DNA of 64,000 nucleotides from DASRDU01 sp035560235 (GCA_035560235.1 DATMAG010000116.1:186001-250000), one strand, 5' to 3'; counted from the stretch's first letter, positions 18,580-29,911 are shown. Notes: generated by a model not told the origin, from the letters alone. Numbers and translations: made by a program.

Positions 18580-18958
18580 TGGCATCGGCCTCGATTTCGA
18601 TCAGCATCCGGTCGTCAATCAGGCGGCTGCATTCGACCATTGTGGTGCAGGGCCGGATGTCGCGGAAGAATTCACCGTGCGCCCGCCCGTACTCTTCCCA
18701 GCGCGAAATGTCGGTCACGAACATTCGCGTGCGGACGACATCCTTCAGGGTCGCGCCGAGCGCGTTGAGCGCCTTTTCAATATTGCGAATCACCTGCACC
18801 GTTTGCGCGCAGGCATCACCGACGCCAACGATTTCACCCTGTTCATTTGTTGCCGTCGTGCCGGTAATAAAAATCTGGTTGCCGATTCGAATGGCCCGCG
18901 AATAACCGACTATCGGCTCCCACTTCGTGCCTGATGAATAGAATTGTCTTTCAGCCAT
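18566..18958 (-). CDS. RidA (YjgF/YER057c/UK114) family protein lacking the usual catalytic arginine
   Basis: RidA proteins hydrolyse reactive enamine/imine intermediates made by PLP enzymes. This 130-residue member has the fold markers IFITGTTATNEQGEIVG and IEKALNALGATLKDVVRTRMFVTDI, and ends IEIEADAII. At the position where RidA has Pro-Ala-Arg (the Arg that binds the carboxylate) this protein reads PCTTMVEC, so the arginine is replaced by threonine. It therefore probably belongs to one of the Rid subfamilies without demonstrated imine deaminase activity. I chose ATG 18958 because GGAG precedes it by about 8 bases; the frame opens 8 codons earlier. Its stop codon lies in a repeat. Confidence 0.85.
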   Translation of the reverse strand: MAERQFYSSGTKWEPIVGYSRAIRIGNQIFITGTTATNEQGEIVGVGDACAQTVQVIRNIEKALNALGATLKDVVRTRMFVTDISRWEEYGRAHGEFFRDIRPCTTMVECSRLIDDRMLIEIEADAIISG

Positions 18959-19099
18959 CTGCTGCTCCGTTCCTGCCAGCACCTGAACCCTGCGGCCAGG
19001 ATCGGCATCATCAAAGCTGTCTGCGGATCAAGCCGGAGGTAAACCAGGGCGGGATGATAGCGAATAAGCTGAGTTGTTTCCAGATAACAACAGAACCGA

Positions 19100-19132
19100 G
19101 CCGCTGCCAGAGGGTGACTCTCTGACAGCGGC
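19100..19132 (-). terminator. Putative terminator hairpin after the EXORDIUM-like gene
   Basis: A 13-bp stem (19100-19112 with 19120-19132, one G-T mismatch) closes a 7-base loop about 40 bases beyond the EXORDIUM-like stop on the minus strand. A T-rich but interrupted tract follows, so intrinsic termination is likely but not ideal. Confidence 0.5.
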
Positions 19133-19170
19133 CCGGCAGATTTGCCTGTGATGGCTGACTCTGACAATTA

Positions 19171-20106
19171 TTACTGATGCGTCAGGTCAACATTGCAGGT
19201 ATCGCCTGAAGAGGCGTGTTTCAGATTGCGCTGAATCAGGAAGTCACGCGTGCCCAGCCTCATATTGGCCCACGCGCCGTTGGCTGTCTGATACTGACTC
19301 TGCCCGAACGTCCAGGCGCACTTGTCGGCGTTCTCTGCCCCGTTGCTGTCATACCACGCATTGAGATCCGGGTCGGTCGTGGCCTCTTCCAGTTCGTGAG
19401 CGATGACCGAAGCCATGCCGTCAACCCCGGCATTGCCGTTCGGCCCGGTGGTCTGCGCGGCGCAGGAGGTGATGCAGCGTGCGGCGTTGCCCACGAATGA
19501 ATAGCGAACGTTCTTGCCACTCAGTGTGGCCGCGGTATGCCAGCCGCAGTACCGCGTGCAGAAACCCGATGTTTCAGCCACATCCGATGAAGTCAGCACG
19601 AAGTAAACGCCATTCGCGTTATAAGGCAGACGACCGGAGTTGATTGCATTGTTGACAACCTTCTGCACCCCATTGTCTGTCAGGCGCTTGCCCTGAGAGT
19701 AATTATCAGTAGTCTCTCCGCCAAACACGACTCCGCCCGTGATGGAAGTCCCATTGATGCTGTAAGTCGTGTTAATGCTGAAATGCGGCGAGCCGCCAAT
19801 GTTAATCGCAAAGTCGCGCAGAATCTGCTGGCCGCCGGGTGTGTCCGTATTGTTGGCCTGGTTCCAGTTTCCATACCAGATGTAATAAATCGTTGGCGTG
19901 CCGATGACCGGGCCGCCGTGATGGGTGATGGCCGGGGTCACGACGCCGGTTGATCCGGCGGTGGGCGCCAGACCGAGGCGGGTGTTGATCCGATGCTGGA
20001 CGATCTGAACTACTTCGGCTCCGGGGCTCTGCGTGTGCGCGGTCTTGTAAACCGCGAGGGCGGCAAGCAGCGTCAGAGCAAAAGCGAATACAACGGGCTT
20101 CTTCAT
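19171..20106 (-). CDS. Secreted EXORDIUM/phosphate-induced protein 1 family protein
   Basis: This is a 311-residue exported protein. A signal peptide (MKKPVVFAFALTLLAALAVY) is followed by a family domain recognisable from GPVIGTPTIYYIWYGNW, FSINTTYSI, GVYFVLTSSDVAE, CTRYCGWHTAAT and SVIAHELEEATTDPD. EXORDIUM/PHI-1 proteins are best known as plant cell-wall growth proteins; bacterial members exist but have no assigned role. Conserved paired cysteines suggest disulfides. The AHELEEATTDP stretch resembles a metal-binding site but is not proof of protease activity. It is flanked by a terminator hairpin downstream and a small exported protein gene upstream on the same strand. Confidence 0.78.
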   Translation of the reverse strand: MKKPVVFAFALTLLAALAVYKTAHTQSPGAEVVQIVQHRINTRLGLAPTAGSTGVVTPAITHHGGPVIGTPTIYYIWYGNWNQANNTDTPGGQQILRDFAINIGGSPHFSINTTYSINGTSITGGVVFGGETTDNYSQGKRLTDNGVQKVVNNAINSGRLPYNANGVYFVLTSSDVAETSGFCTRYCGWHTAATLSGKNVRYSFVGNAARCITSCAAQTTGPNGNAGVDGMASVIAHELEEATTDPDLNAWYDSNGAENADKCAWTFGQSQYQTANGAWANMRLGTRDFLIQRNLKHASSGDTCNVDLTHQ

Positions 20107-20238
20107 AAATGGTGAATCCTTTCCCTTGATGGTTGAAGTGTCCGCCTGAGCAGCGGAATGGATGCCGGTCGGAAATCGTGAAGCAGTGACCGACGGCTGA
20201 AACCGCAGGTCAGTTGAATGTAACGATGGGTGAACAGC

Positions 20239-20556
20239 TCAGATGAAGGGGGGACTGCGGTCGCGCAGCGCAATTGTGTGGCCGGAATCGTTCGGATTGT
20301 CTGAACCGGCAGGAACGCTGACGTCAGACGGAAAGTTCAGGAAGACCGGATCACCAGGCAGCCCGGACAGGTCTTCACTTTCCGCTTCAGCGCCCTCATC
20401 AGATGTGGCCGGAATTCTGAGATCGTCCAGCGCAAGACAACGTTGTTCCTGATTCGTCGCCGTGCCAGCAGGCCCCTGAGGCTCACAAGTTGACGCAAGA
20501 CACAGGACGGCTGCCGCGGAGCAGATGACAAAAGTGAACCACGCTGATAGACGCAT
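20239..20556 (-). CDS. Small exported hypothetical protein
   Basis: I do not recognise this 105-residue reading frame. From MRLSAWF it has a clear export-type N-terminus (about 7-24, FTFVICSAAAVLCLAS), then a cysteine, a Gln/Asp/Glu-rich middle and the C-terminus SGHTIALRDRSPPFI. Codon use resembles that of the neighbouring genes. There is no convincing ribosome site, and an upstream start at 20583 is possible. It lies 132 bases upstream of the EXORDIUM-like gene on the same strand. It may be a real small secreted protein; a chance frame is the alternative. Confidence 0.45.
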   Translation of the reverse strand: MRLSAWFTFVICSAAAVLCLASTCEPQGPAGTATNQEQRCLALDDLRIPATSDEGAEAESEDLSGLPGDPVFLNFPSDVSVPAGSDNPNDSGHTIALRDRSPPFI

Positions 20557-21029
20557 ATGAGGCAGCACCTGCAGGGCAGACATTCAGGCGCACTGCCTGA
20601 AGCTGCCGGTCTGTAAGTGTTCCGACGATTTCCGGGACTGTCCTGCGTTATTGTCAGCCTGAACGATGGGAAAGGGGACTTCCTGCCGCTTTTGCCGACC
20701 TCCTGAGAAAGTGCGCGGAGTATAGTCCTCTCACTTTGCCGGGAGCAAGCGGTTTCCGGGCATTCTCTGCGTCGCGGTACAATGTCCCGGCTGACTTCCC
20801 CGAAGCCTGCTGCCCGAAGTCGTCATGAAACTGCTCCGGATTTTAGCGCCGGTGACACCACCGTTGCGGCGATGAATTTTGTCAGAATGCCGCGTTACTT
20901 TTCTCTTTGCCACTGATTGCTTATACTGCCCTTCACCGCAGAAAACCATTGGCACCTGACCACCATCGAAGCTGACCGGAAAAAGTCCGGCAGTCTGTGT
21001 TTCCATCATCTGATTCAGGCACTGAAAGC
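20557..21029. other. Long intergenic region before purF
   Basis: This 470-base stretch separates the divergent small exported gene and purF. I see no gene, tRNA or repeat in it. A TATACT (20922-20927) could be a -10 for purF, but no good -35 stands at the right distance. No purine-riboswitch core is recognisable. Confidence 0.4.
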
Positions 21030-22454
21030 ATGTTCGACAAGTTCAGAGAAGAGTGTGGAGTTTTCGGAATTTTCGGCAACCCTGAAGCCGCGCGGCTGGC
21101 TTACCTGGGGCTGTACGCGCTGCAGCATCGCGGGCAGGAGTCGGCAGGGATAGTCTCGGCTGACGGCGTGCAGCTTCACGCTGAACGCGGGATGGGACAC
21201 GTCAGCGACATCTTCAAGGAATCGAATCTGGCGCAACTCTCCGGCTCCACCGCCATCGGGCACGTGCGCTATTCGACCGCAGGCAAAGTGAGCATCAACG
21301 AAGCGCAGCCGTTTGCGGTCAAGTGCAGTTTCGGCCCGCTGGCGCTCTGTCACAACGGCAACCTGCCCGACGCTTCAGAAGCGCGCGCGGAACTCGAACA
21401 GGCCGGAGCGATCTTCTCTTCAACCTCTGACACTGAAGTTGTGCTGCATCGCATTGCGCGTTCGCACGCGGCAGGCCTGCCTGAAGCCATCGTGGACGCG
21501 CTCAATCATCACGACGGCGCGTTTTCGATGCTCTTTGCCACACCATCGAGTCTGATTGCCGTGCGCGACCCGCGCGGTTTTCGCCCGCTCTGCATGGGCG
21601 TGATGGAAGGCGCGACAGTCTTTGCCTCGGAAACCTGCGCCTTTGATCTGATCGGTGCGGCTTATGTGCGCGATGTCGAACCGGGCGAGATGGTGATTGT
21701 GGATGAACACGGCACGCGCTCGCTGCATCCGTTTCCGCCGCAGCGTCACACGCACTGCGTTTTTGAGCACGTTTACTTTTCGCGCCCTGACTCGCTGGTT
21801 TTCGGGCGCAGCGTCAACAAGAGCCGCCATCTGCTTGGCCGCTGGCTCGCCCGCGAATGCCCGGCAGACGCTGACATCGTAGTGCCCGTTCCCGATTCGG
21901 GTGTGGCGGCAGCGATTGGTTATTCATCAGAATCCGGTCTGAAATTCCGCTTCGGGCTGGTGCGCAATCATTACGTCGGGCGCACCTTCATCGAACCGCA
22001 GCAGCAGATTCGTGGCTTCGGCGTCAAGGTCAAACTCAATCCGGTGCGCGATCTGATCGAAGGCCGCCGCGTCGTGCTGATTGATGATTCGCTGGTGCGC
22101 GGCACGACTTCAAAAAAGATCGTCAAGATGGTGCGCGATGCCGGAGCCACCGAGGTTCACCTGCGCATCAGTTGCCCGCCGACGATTTCGCCCTGCTTTT
22201 ACGGCGTGGATACACCGACGAAGGAAGAACTGATCGCCGCGCAGCATTCAATCGCAGAGATTCGTGATTTTATCGGCGCGGATTCGCTCGGCTACCTGAG
22301 CATGAAAGGCTTGCTCGAAGCCGTCGGCGACGCGGGCAACACGCGCTTCTGCACGGCCTGTTATACCGGCAAATACCCGACGCAGATCACGCTGCGCAGC
22401 AGCAACGAACTGATGCGCGAACGCGAGGAACAGATCACAGTCGCGGGTGACTAA
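21030..22454 (+). CDS. purF: Amidophosphoribosyltransferase
   Basis: PurF makes phosphoribosylamine from PRPP and glutamine, the first committed step of purine synthesis. From ATG 21030 the product starts MFDKFREECGVFGIFG, an 8-residue propeptide before the catalytic Cys9, as in the Bacillus-type enzyme. The glutaminase part is followed by a phosphoribosyltransferase domain with the PRPP loop VVLIDDSLVRGTTSKK. Cysteines in HTHCVFEHVYFS, CPPTISPCFYG and FCTACYTG match the four ligands of the regulatory 4Fe-4S cluster of this class. An upstream frame start (20997) is less likely because the propeptide would be abnormal. The next gene is purM, 110 bases on. Confidence 0.95.
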   Translation: MFDKFREECGVFGIFGNPEAARLAYLGLYALQHRGQESAGIVSADGVQLHAERGMGHVSDIFKESNLAQLSGSTAIGHVRYSTAGKVSINEAQPFAVKCSFGPLALCHNGNLPDASEARAELEQAGAIFSSTSDTEVVLHRIARSHAAGLPEAIVDALNHHDGAFSMLFATPSSLIAVRDPRGFRPLCMGVMEGATVFASETCAFDLIGAAYVRDVEPGEMVIVDEHGTRSLHPFPPQRHTHCVFEHVYFSRPDSLVFGRSVNKSRHLLGRWLARECPADADIVVPVPDSGVAAAIGYSSESGLKFRFGLVRNHYVGRTFIEPQQQIRGFGVKVKLNPVRDLIEGRRVVLIDDSLVRGTTSKKIVKMVRDAGATEVHLRISCPPTISPCFYGVDTPTKEELIAAQHSIAEIRDFIGADSLGYLSMKGLLEAVGDAGNTRFCTACYTGKYPTQITLRSSNELMREREEQITVAGD

Positions 22455-22483
22455 CACGCAGAGGACAGCACAGGCAGAATAAC

Positions 22484-22522
22484 GAAACGAACGAAGCTGT
22501 TCCGTAACCTTTCGTTCGTTTC
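22484..22522. repeat. GAAACGAACGAA inverted repeat between purF and purM
   Basis: A 12-bp arm (22484-22495) and its exact inverse (22511-22522) form an intercistronic hairpin, followed by ATTATTTT. The right-hand words resemble those at 35187-35205, suggesting one dispersed family. It could attenuate or process the purF-purM mRNA. Confidence 0.7.
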
Positions 22523-22564
22523 ATTATTTTCATCTGCTCTGCTTCTGCTCTCCCCTTCAAGCCT

Positions 22565-23602
22565 ATGACAAACCCAATCAGCTACAAGGACGCAGGCGTC
22601 AACATTGACGCAGCCAATGAGGCCGTGGCGCGGATCAAAAAGCTGGCGCGCACGACCTTCAATGAAAATGTGCTGTCCGAAATCGGCAGCTTCGGCGGGA
22701 TGTTCAGCGGGCTGTTTACCGACGCCCGCGAGCCGGTGCTGGTGGCGAGCGCTGACGGCGTCGGAACCAAACTCAAAATCGCCTTTGCGACCGGCATTCA
22801 CAACACCGTGGGTTACGATCTGGTCAATCACTGCATTGATGACATTCTGGTGCAGGGCGCGAGGCCGCTCTTCTTTCTTGATTACATTGCGACGGGCAGG
22901 CTTGAACCGGGCGTGATCGAATCGCTGGTTGAAGGTCTGGCGCGCGGCTGCCGCGAAGGCAAATGCGCGCTGCTTGGCGGCGAGACGGCTGAGATGCCCG
23001 GTTTTTATGCCGATGGCGAATATGACATTGCCGGATTCATCGTCGGCGTCGTTGACCGGCCCAAAGTGATTGACGGTTCGCGCATCACTGAAGGCGATAT
23101 TGTCATCGGCCTGCCCTCGCTCGGACTGCACACGAACGGCTACAGTCTGGCGCGCAAGCTCTTTCTCGATGTCGAAGGGTTGCAGGTTGATTCGCACGTC
23201 AGCGAACTCGGCTGCACGGTGGGCGAAGAACTGCTCAAGCCGCACAAAAATTATTACCCCGCGCTCGGACGCCTGATCGAACGCCAGGGCATCATCAAGG
23301 GTCTGGCGCACATCACGGGCGGCGGGCTGGTCGAAAACATTCCGCGCATCCTGCCGTCAAATGTTGATGTGCTGCTGAAAGAAGGTTCGTGGCCCGTGCT
23401 GCCCGTCTTTGATCTGATGCAGCGCATCGGCAACGTCCCGCGCGAGGATATGCTGCGCACCTTCAACCTGGGCATCGGCATGGTCGTCGTCATCAGCCCG
23501 CAGTATTTCGAGATGACAAAGGATCATTTCGATCAGATCAGAGAGCCGTACTACGTCATCGGCAGAGTTGTTGACGGTGATCGCCGCGTCAGGTTTGAGT
23601 AA
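22565..23602 (+). CDS. purM: Phosphoribosylformylglycinamidine cyclo-ligase (AIR synthetase)
   Basis: PurM makes aminoimidazole ribonucleotide from FGAM with ATP, in the cytoplasm. It has 345 residues and opens SYKDAGVNIDAANEAVARIK. The glycine-rich and metal motifs are ASADGVGTKLKIA, YDLVNHCIDDILVQGA, GGETAEMPGFY and LPSLGLHTNGYSLARK, and the C-terminal domain has HITGGGLVENIPRILP. Together with purF it forms a two-gene purine unit, separated by a hairpin repeat. Other pur genes are not in the window. Confidence 0.95.
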   Translation: MTNPISYKDAGVNIDAANEAVARIKKLARTTFNENVLSEIGSFGGMFSGLFTDAREPVLVASADGVGTKLKIAFATGIHNTVGYDLVNHCIDDILVQGARPLFFLDYIATGRLEPGVIESLVEGLARGCREGKCALLGGETAEMPGFYADGEYDIAGFIVGVVDRPKVIDGSRITEGDIVIGLPSLGLHTNGYSLARKLFLDVEGLQVDSHVSELGCTVGEELLKPHKNYYPALGRLIERQGIIKGLAHITGGGLVENIPRILPSNVDVLLKEGSWPVLPVFDLMQRIGNVPREDMLRTFNLGIGMVVVISPQYFEMTKDHFDQIREPYYVIGRVVDGDRRVRFE

Positions 23603-23638
23603 AAGAAACTCAGTCACACATTCTAAAGGACAATTCAG

Positions 23639-26197
<2,559 letters not shown>

Positions 26198-26199
26198 AC

Positions 26200-26651
26200 T
26201 ATGGCAGTGACGGGCAGTTCATCGCGGCGGGCGATCACCGGCAGATGCCGCTGATTCCGCAACACGCGTGGGACGAAGCGAGCCGCCGCGACCTTGAACG
26301 CGCCCGCACCTTTCGATTTTTGAATACCTGATCGGACTCGGCTGTTCGCGCGCCGCGCCGGGACGAGTCGTTTCGCGTTCCGGCAGAGATTGCCGACTTT
26401 CTGCATCGCCACATTTACGCGGGCGACGGCTGACGGTGGCCGTTTCGCGCCCGCGTCGCAAGCTGATCGTCGTGGCCTCGCGGGCTGTGTTCGGACTGAT
26501 TGCGGCAGACGTGGATGAATACGAACGCGGCGCGCTGTGGAAGCACCTGCGCCGCGAATGCACGCGCCTGCTCTGGACGGGCGAACTGTGCGGTCACGGT
26601 GTGCGCATCCTGCGCGTCAGCAGTGAGGCGAACGACAGGTCTGAGTGAAAG
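26200..26651 (+). pseudogene. Decayed remnant of a DNA2/UPF1-like superfamily 1 helicase (C-terminal motifs)
   Basis: Three coding-like pieces in different frames follow the S9 gene. Piece 1 (from 26200) reads AAGDHRQMPLIPQH, matching helicase motif III (GDxRQMPP). Piece 2 reads DESFRVPAEIADFLHRHIY, matching the R-x-P-x-x-I region before motif IV. Piece 3 (26433-26651) reads LTVAVSRPRRKLIVVASRAVF, matching motif VI, then the usual tail ending GHGVRILRVSSE. Motifs I, II and V are missing, so large deletions plus frameshifts have occurred. The codon bias of each piece is that of a real gene. The identification rests on motif memory and order. Confidence 0.65.
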
Positions 26652-26862
26652 TCATCAACAGCAAACGGAAGAGTTGCGCAATTTGCCCGCAGTCACGCAA
26701 CCCTGGCTGATTCCGCACCCTGATCTGAAATCTGATTCCCGCTGAAGGCGACACGAAAAGCCTGTCTGGAACAGATGCACAGACTTGAAAAGTAGGCTAT
26801 TCTGACGCCGCCACTTCCTGCAGGATTCCGTAGTCAAAACCTGATTACTCACAGGAGCCGCC

Positions 26863-28734
26863 ATGACCGTCAACGCCGTTCCGATCCTTATTGCAGTCTT
26901 GTGCATTTACGCCATCGCTTATCGCTTTTACAGCGCGTTCATTGCCGCGAAGGTTCTGGCGCTCGATGACGCGCGCGTCACTCCGGCGCACAAATTCAAT
27001 GACGGGCAGAACTACCTGCCGACCAACAGGTATGTTTTGTGGGGGCATCATTTCGCGGCGATCAGCGGGCCGGGGCCGCTCATCGGGCCGGTGCTGGCGG
27101 CGCAGTTCGGTTTTCTGCCCGGTTTGTTGTGGCTGGTGATCGGCGTAGTGCTGGCCGGGGCGGTGCACGATTTCATTGTGCTGGCGGCTTCGATGCGCAG
27201 CGGCGGCAGCTCAATTGCCGAGATTGCGCGGCGCGAAATTGACCGCGTGACCGGCATCGTCGCAACGGTTGCGATTCTGATCATTCTGATTGTCGCGCTC
27301 GCGGGTGTGGGACTGGCTGTAGTCAATGCGCTGGCCGAAAGTCCCTGGGGCATGTTCACGATTGCGATGACGATTCCGATTGCGCTGCTGATGGGGATGT
27401 ATATGTTCCGCTGGCGCTCGGGCGGTCATCGCGCCATTACTGAAGCCACCGTGGTCGGCGTCCTGCTGCTGATTCTCGCAGTGATCTTCGGCAAGGTCGT
27501 GCAGGATTCGTCATATGCCTCGTGGTTCAGGTTTGAAAAAAACGGCATCACGCTGGCGGTGGCGATTTACGGGTTTGTCGCTTCGGTGCTGCCGGTGTGG
27601 CTGCTGCTTGCGCCGCGTGATTACCTGAGTTCCTACATGAAAATCGGTTCGATTGCGTTTCTGGCGATCGGCATTTTTGCGGTGATGCCGACGCTGAAGA
27701 TGCCTGCGACAACCGCGTTCACAGGCGGCGGCGGGCCGATCATTCCGGGCAGGGTCTTTCCGTTCGTCTTTATCACGATTGCGTGCGGCGCAATTTCAGG
27801 CTTTCACGCGCTGGTGTCGTCAGGCACGACGCCGAAGCTGATTGACAAAGAGACGCACGCGCGAGCGATTGGTTACGGCGCGATGCTGTGCGAATCAATT
27901 GTCGGCGTGATGGCGCTGATCTGCGCGTCGTCAATGTTTCCGCACGATTACTTTCAGATCAACATTCCAGTAGACAAGTTTGCCAGGTTCGACGGGATGC
28001 TGCGCTCGATGGGTTTCACTGATTCAAACCTGGCCGCGCTGACGGCAGCGGTTGGCGAGGAAAGGCTCGCGGGCAGAACCGGCGGCGCAGTCAGCCTGGC
28101 GGTCGGAATGGCGCAGATCTTTTCAGCGATTCCAGGCATGAGCGCGCTGATGAGTTACTGGTATCACTTTGCGATTATGTTTGAGGCGCTCTTCATTCTG
28201 ACCACGGTTGATGCCGGGACGCGCGTGGCGCGATTCATGATTCAGGAAACGCTCGGCCTGGTTTACAAACCGCTGGGCCGCACGAGTTCAATTCCGGCGG
28301 GCATTGCGGCCAGCGCGCTCGCGGTCATTCCCTGGGCCTATATGATCTGGAAGGGCACGATTGACACGATCTGGCCGCTTTTTGGAATGGCCAATCAGAT
28401 GCTCGCCTGCGTCGCGCTCGCGGTCTGCACAACCTGGCTCATCAACACCGGCAGGGTGAAATATGCGTGGGTGACGATGCTGCCGCTCGCCTTCATCAGC
28501 GTCATTGAACTGACTGCCGGGTATCAGAACATCACGAAAAATTACTGGCCGATGACGCTCGATCCGGCGCGGGCCTTCAACGGCTGGCTCAACATCACGA
28601 TTGTCGTCATGCTGATGGCCGGGCTGCTGATCGTCATCGCCGGATCGGCTTACAAATGGTATCGCGTGGCGATCAAGGGCGAACCTCACGAGTCGCAGTC
28701 AATGACAGCCAGACCGCTGACCGCAGGCGATTGA
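26863..28734 (+). CDS. cstA: Carbon starvation protein CstA (pyruvate/peptide transporter family)
   Basis: CstA-family proteins are inner-membrane transporters, linked to peptide or pyruvate uptake during carbon limitation. This one has 623 residues with many hydrophobic helices. Family signatures are VTPAHKFNDGQNYLPTNR, FAAISGPGPLIGPVLAAQFG, GAVHDFIVLAASMRSGGSS and GFHALVSSGTTPKLI, plus LTTVDAGTRVARF toward the C-terminus. AGGAG precedes the ATG by about 6 bases. A YbdD-type small partner often follows cstA, but here only an eroded 22-codon frame with a strong ribosome site does. The 211-base leader shows no clear promoter. Confidence 0.94.
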   Translation: MTVNAVPILIAVLCIYAIAYRFYSAFIAAKVLALDDARVTPAHKFNDGQNYLPTNRYVLWGHHFAAISGPGPLIGPVLAAQFGFLPGLLWLVIGVVLAGAVHDFIVLAASMRSGGSSIAEIARREIDRVTGIVATVAILIILIVALAGVGLAVVNALAESPWGMFTIAMTIPIALLMGMYMFRWRSGGHRAITEATVVGVLLLILAVIFGKVVQDSSYASWFRFEKNGITLAVAIYGFVASVLPVWLLLAPRDYLSSYMKIGSIAFLAIGIFAVMPTLKMPATTAFTGGGGPIIPGRVFPFVFITIACGAISGFHALVSSGTTPKLIDKETHARAIGYGAMLCESIVGVMALICASSMFPHDYFQINIPVDKFARFDGMLRSMGFTDSNLAALTAAVGEERLAGRTGGAVSLAVGMAQIFSAIPGMSALMSYWYHFAIMFEALFILTTVDAGTRVARFMIQETLGLVYKPLGRTSSIPAGIAASALAVIPWAYMIWKGTIDTIWPLFGMANQMLACVALAVCTTWLINTGRVKYAWVTMLPLAFISVIELTAGYQNITKNYWPMTLDPARAFNGWLNITIVVMLMAGLLIVIAGSAYKWYRVAIKGEPHESQSMTARPLTAGD

Positions 28735-28765
28735 ATCAAAGGATAATCAGAAAGGAGGATCGCGG

Positions 28766-28834
28766 ATGAACACACGTCTTCGCATTGCTCTCTTTGCGCT
28801 TGCGCTGAACGCGAAAACCAGCGCGGCGGGCTGA
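28766..28834 (+). pseudogene. Eroded short reading frame behind cstA
   Basis: AAAGGAGGAT stands 5-6 bases before an ATG that opens an export-like start (MNTRLRIALFALAL) but stops after 22 codons. Further coding-like but frame-shifted text (for example RCPEFRLQLTDSGGSF in another frame) continues to about 29040. It looks like the start of a decayed gene rather than a functional peptide. I do not recognise the parent family. This accounts for the cstA-DUF4328 gap. Confidence 0.35.
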
Positions 28835-29046
28835 AGCTGGCTTACCTGACCGGCTGGAGTTTCGCGGACAGCGCAACTACTCCGCGCTTTCTGGCCAGAC
28901 CGCTCGGCTGAGATTCACGCGCTGGCGAGACGGTGTCCGGAGTTCCGGCTTCAACTGACCGACTCCGGAGGCAGCTTCCTTCTGCATCAGGACATCGCAC
29001 GCTCCGATTCAGCCAGACTAAACATCAACCATTATCACCCGACAAT

Positions 29047-29850
29047 ATGCGAGACAACCTCCCCGATCTGAACTCATACGCGCCCGGCGGGCTGCGCGCA
29101 CAGTGGACACTGATTTTTCTGTGGGCGGGGCTTGTGGCTAACATCTTTGCGATCATCGGCAACGGACTGCACCTGGTACTCTCCTCTGCCCTCGATGATT
29201 CGTCCAACCTGCTGCTCAATTCCGGCGGTGAATACGAACCGCAATCGGCGCTCGAATTCGTGCAACTGGTGGCGGTGCTGACATCGGGGCTGCTCGCAGT
29301 GCTGCAGGTGGTAATTTACATCGCCACGATCATCGCGTTTCTGATGTGGATACACCGGGCTTATCGCAACCTCGAACCGCTCGGCGTAAAGCATCCGCAA
29401 TACTCGCCGGGCTGGGCGGTCGGCGCGTGGTTCGTGCCGTTTCTGAATCTGGTGCGTCCCTTTCAGATCATCAGGGAAATCTGGACTGAGAGCGACCCTG
29501 AAGTGACGGTTGCGACCGCTGTGACCGGCGAGCGTTACATTGAATCTCTCAATCTGATGCATCAGGACTGGAAGACGCCCGATTTCCTGGGCTGGTGGTG
29601 GGGGCTGTGGATCGCTTCCAACGTTGCCAGCAACATCTCGCGCCGCCTCAGTTCAATGGAAGGCGGAAAGAGCGAACTCGTCGGCGCGCTCTCGGTTGAA
29701 ATCATCGCGTCTGCCCTGACTGCCATTGCGGCATTCCTGGCCATCAAAGTAGTGCGTGGCATCACAGCCAGACAGAATGAAAGATACAACCGGCTGGCCA
29801 AAGAGATCCTGCCGCCGTTTGCGCCTTCAATGATTCCATTTCAGCAGTAA
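29047..29850 (+). CDS. DUF4328 domain membrane protein
   Basis: This is a 267-residue membrane protein of unknown function. It shows about five hydrophobic helices, the first at LIFLWAGLVANIFAIIGNG. The DUF4328 signature is clear in the middle: FLMWIHRAYRNLEPLGV, then YSPGWAVGAWFVPFLNLVRPFQIIREIW, followed by GWWWGLWIASNVASNISRRL and a last helix IIASALTAIAAFLAIKVVRGI. I chose ATG 29047 because the preceding sequence is not family-like; a GTG at 28933 keeps the frame open but looks like eroded sequence. No strong ribosome site is visible for either. The M28 peptidase follows 61 bases later. Confidence 0.8.
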   Translation: MRDNLPDLNSYAPGGLRAQWTLIFLWAGLVANIFAIIGNGLHLVLSSALDDSSNLLLNSGGEYEPQSALEFVQLVAVLTSGLLAVLQVVIYIATIIAFLMWIHRAYRNLEPLGVKHPQYSPGWAVGAWFVPFLNLVRPFQIIREIWTESDPEVTVATAVTGERYIESLNLMHQDWKTPDFLGWWWGLWIASNVASNISRRLSSMEGGKSELVGALSVEIIASALTAIAAFLAIKVVRGITARQNERYNRLAKEILPPFAPSMIPFQQ

Positions 29851-29911
29851 GTCAGCCCGGCACACGGCCCGGCTGGTTCGATGCTTCAGCACAATTTCAG
29901 GAGGACTACTT

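Noticed and set aside
20557..21029. Purine riboswitch before purF
   Set aside because: No conserved three-way-junction core or paired loop sequences could be recognised.
28735..29046. YbdD/YjiX partner gene after cstA
   Set aside because: The short frame with a good ribosome site has an export-like start and does not match the YbdD sequence type.
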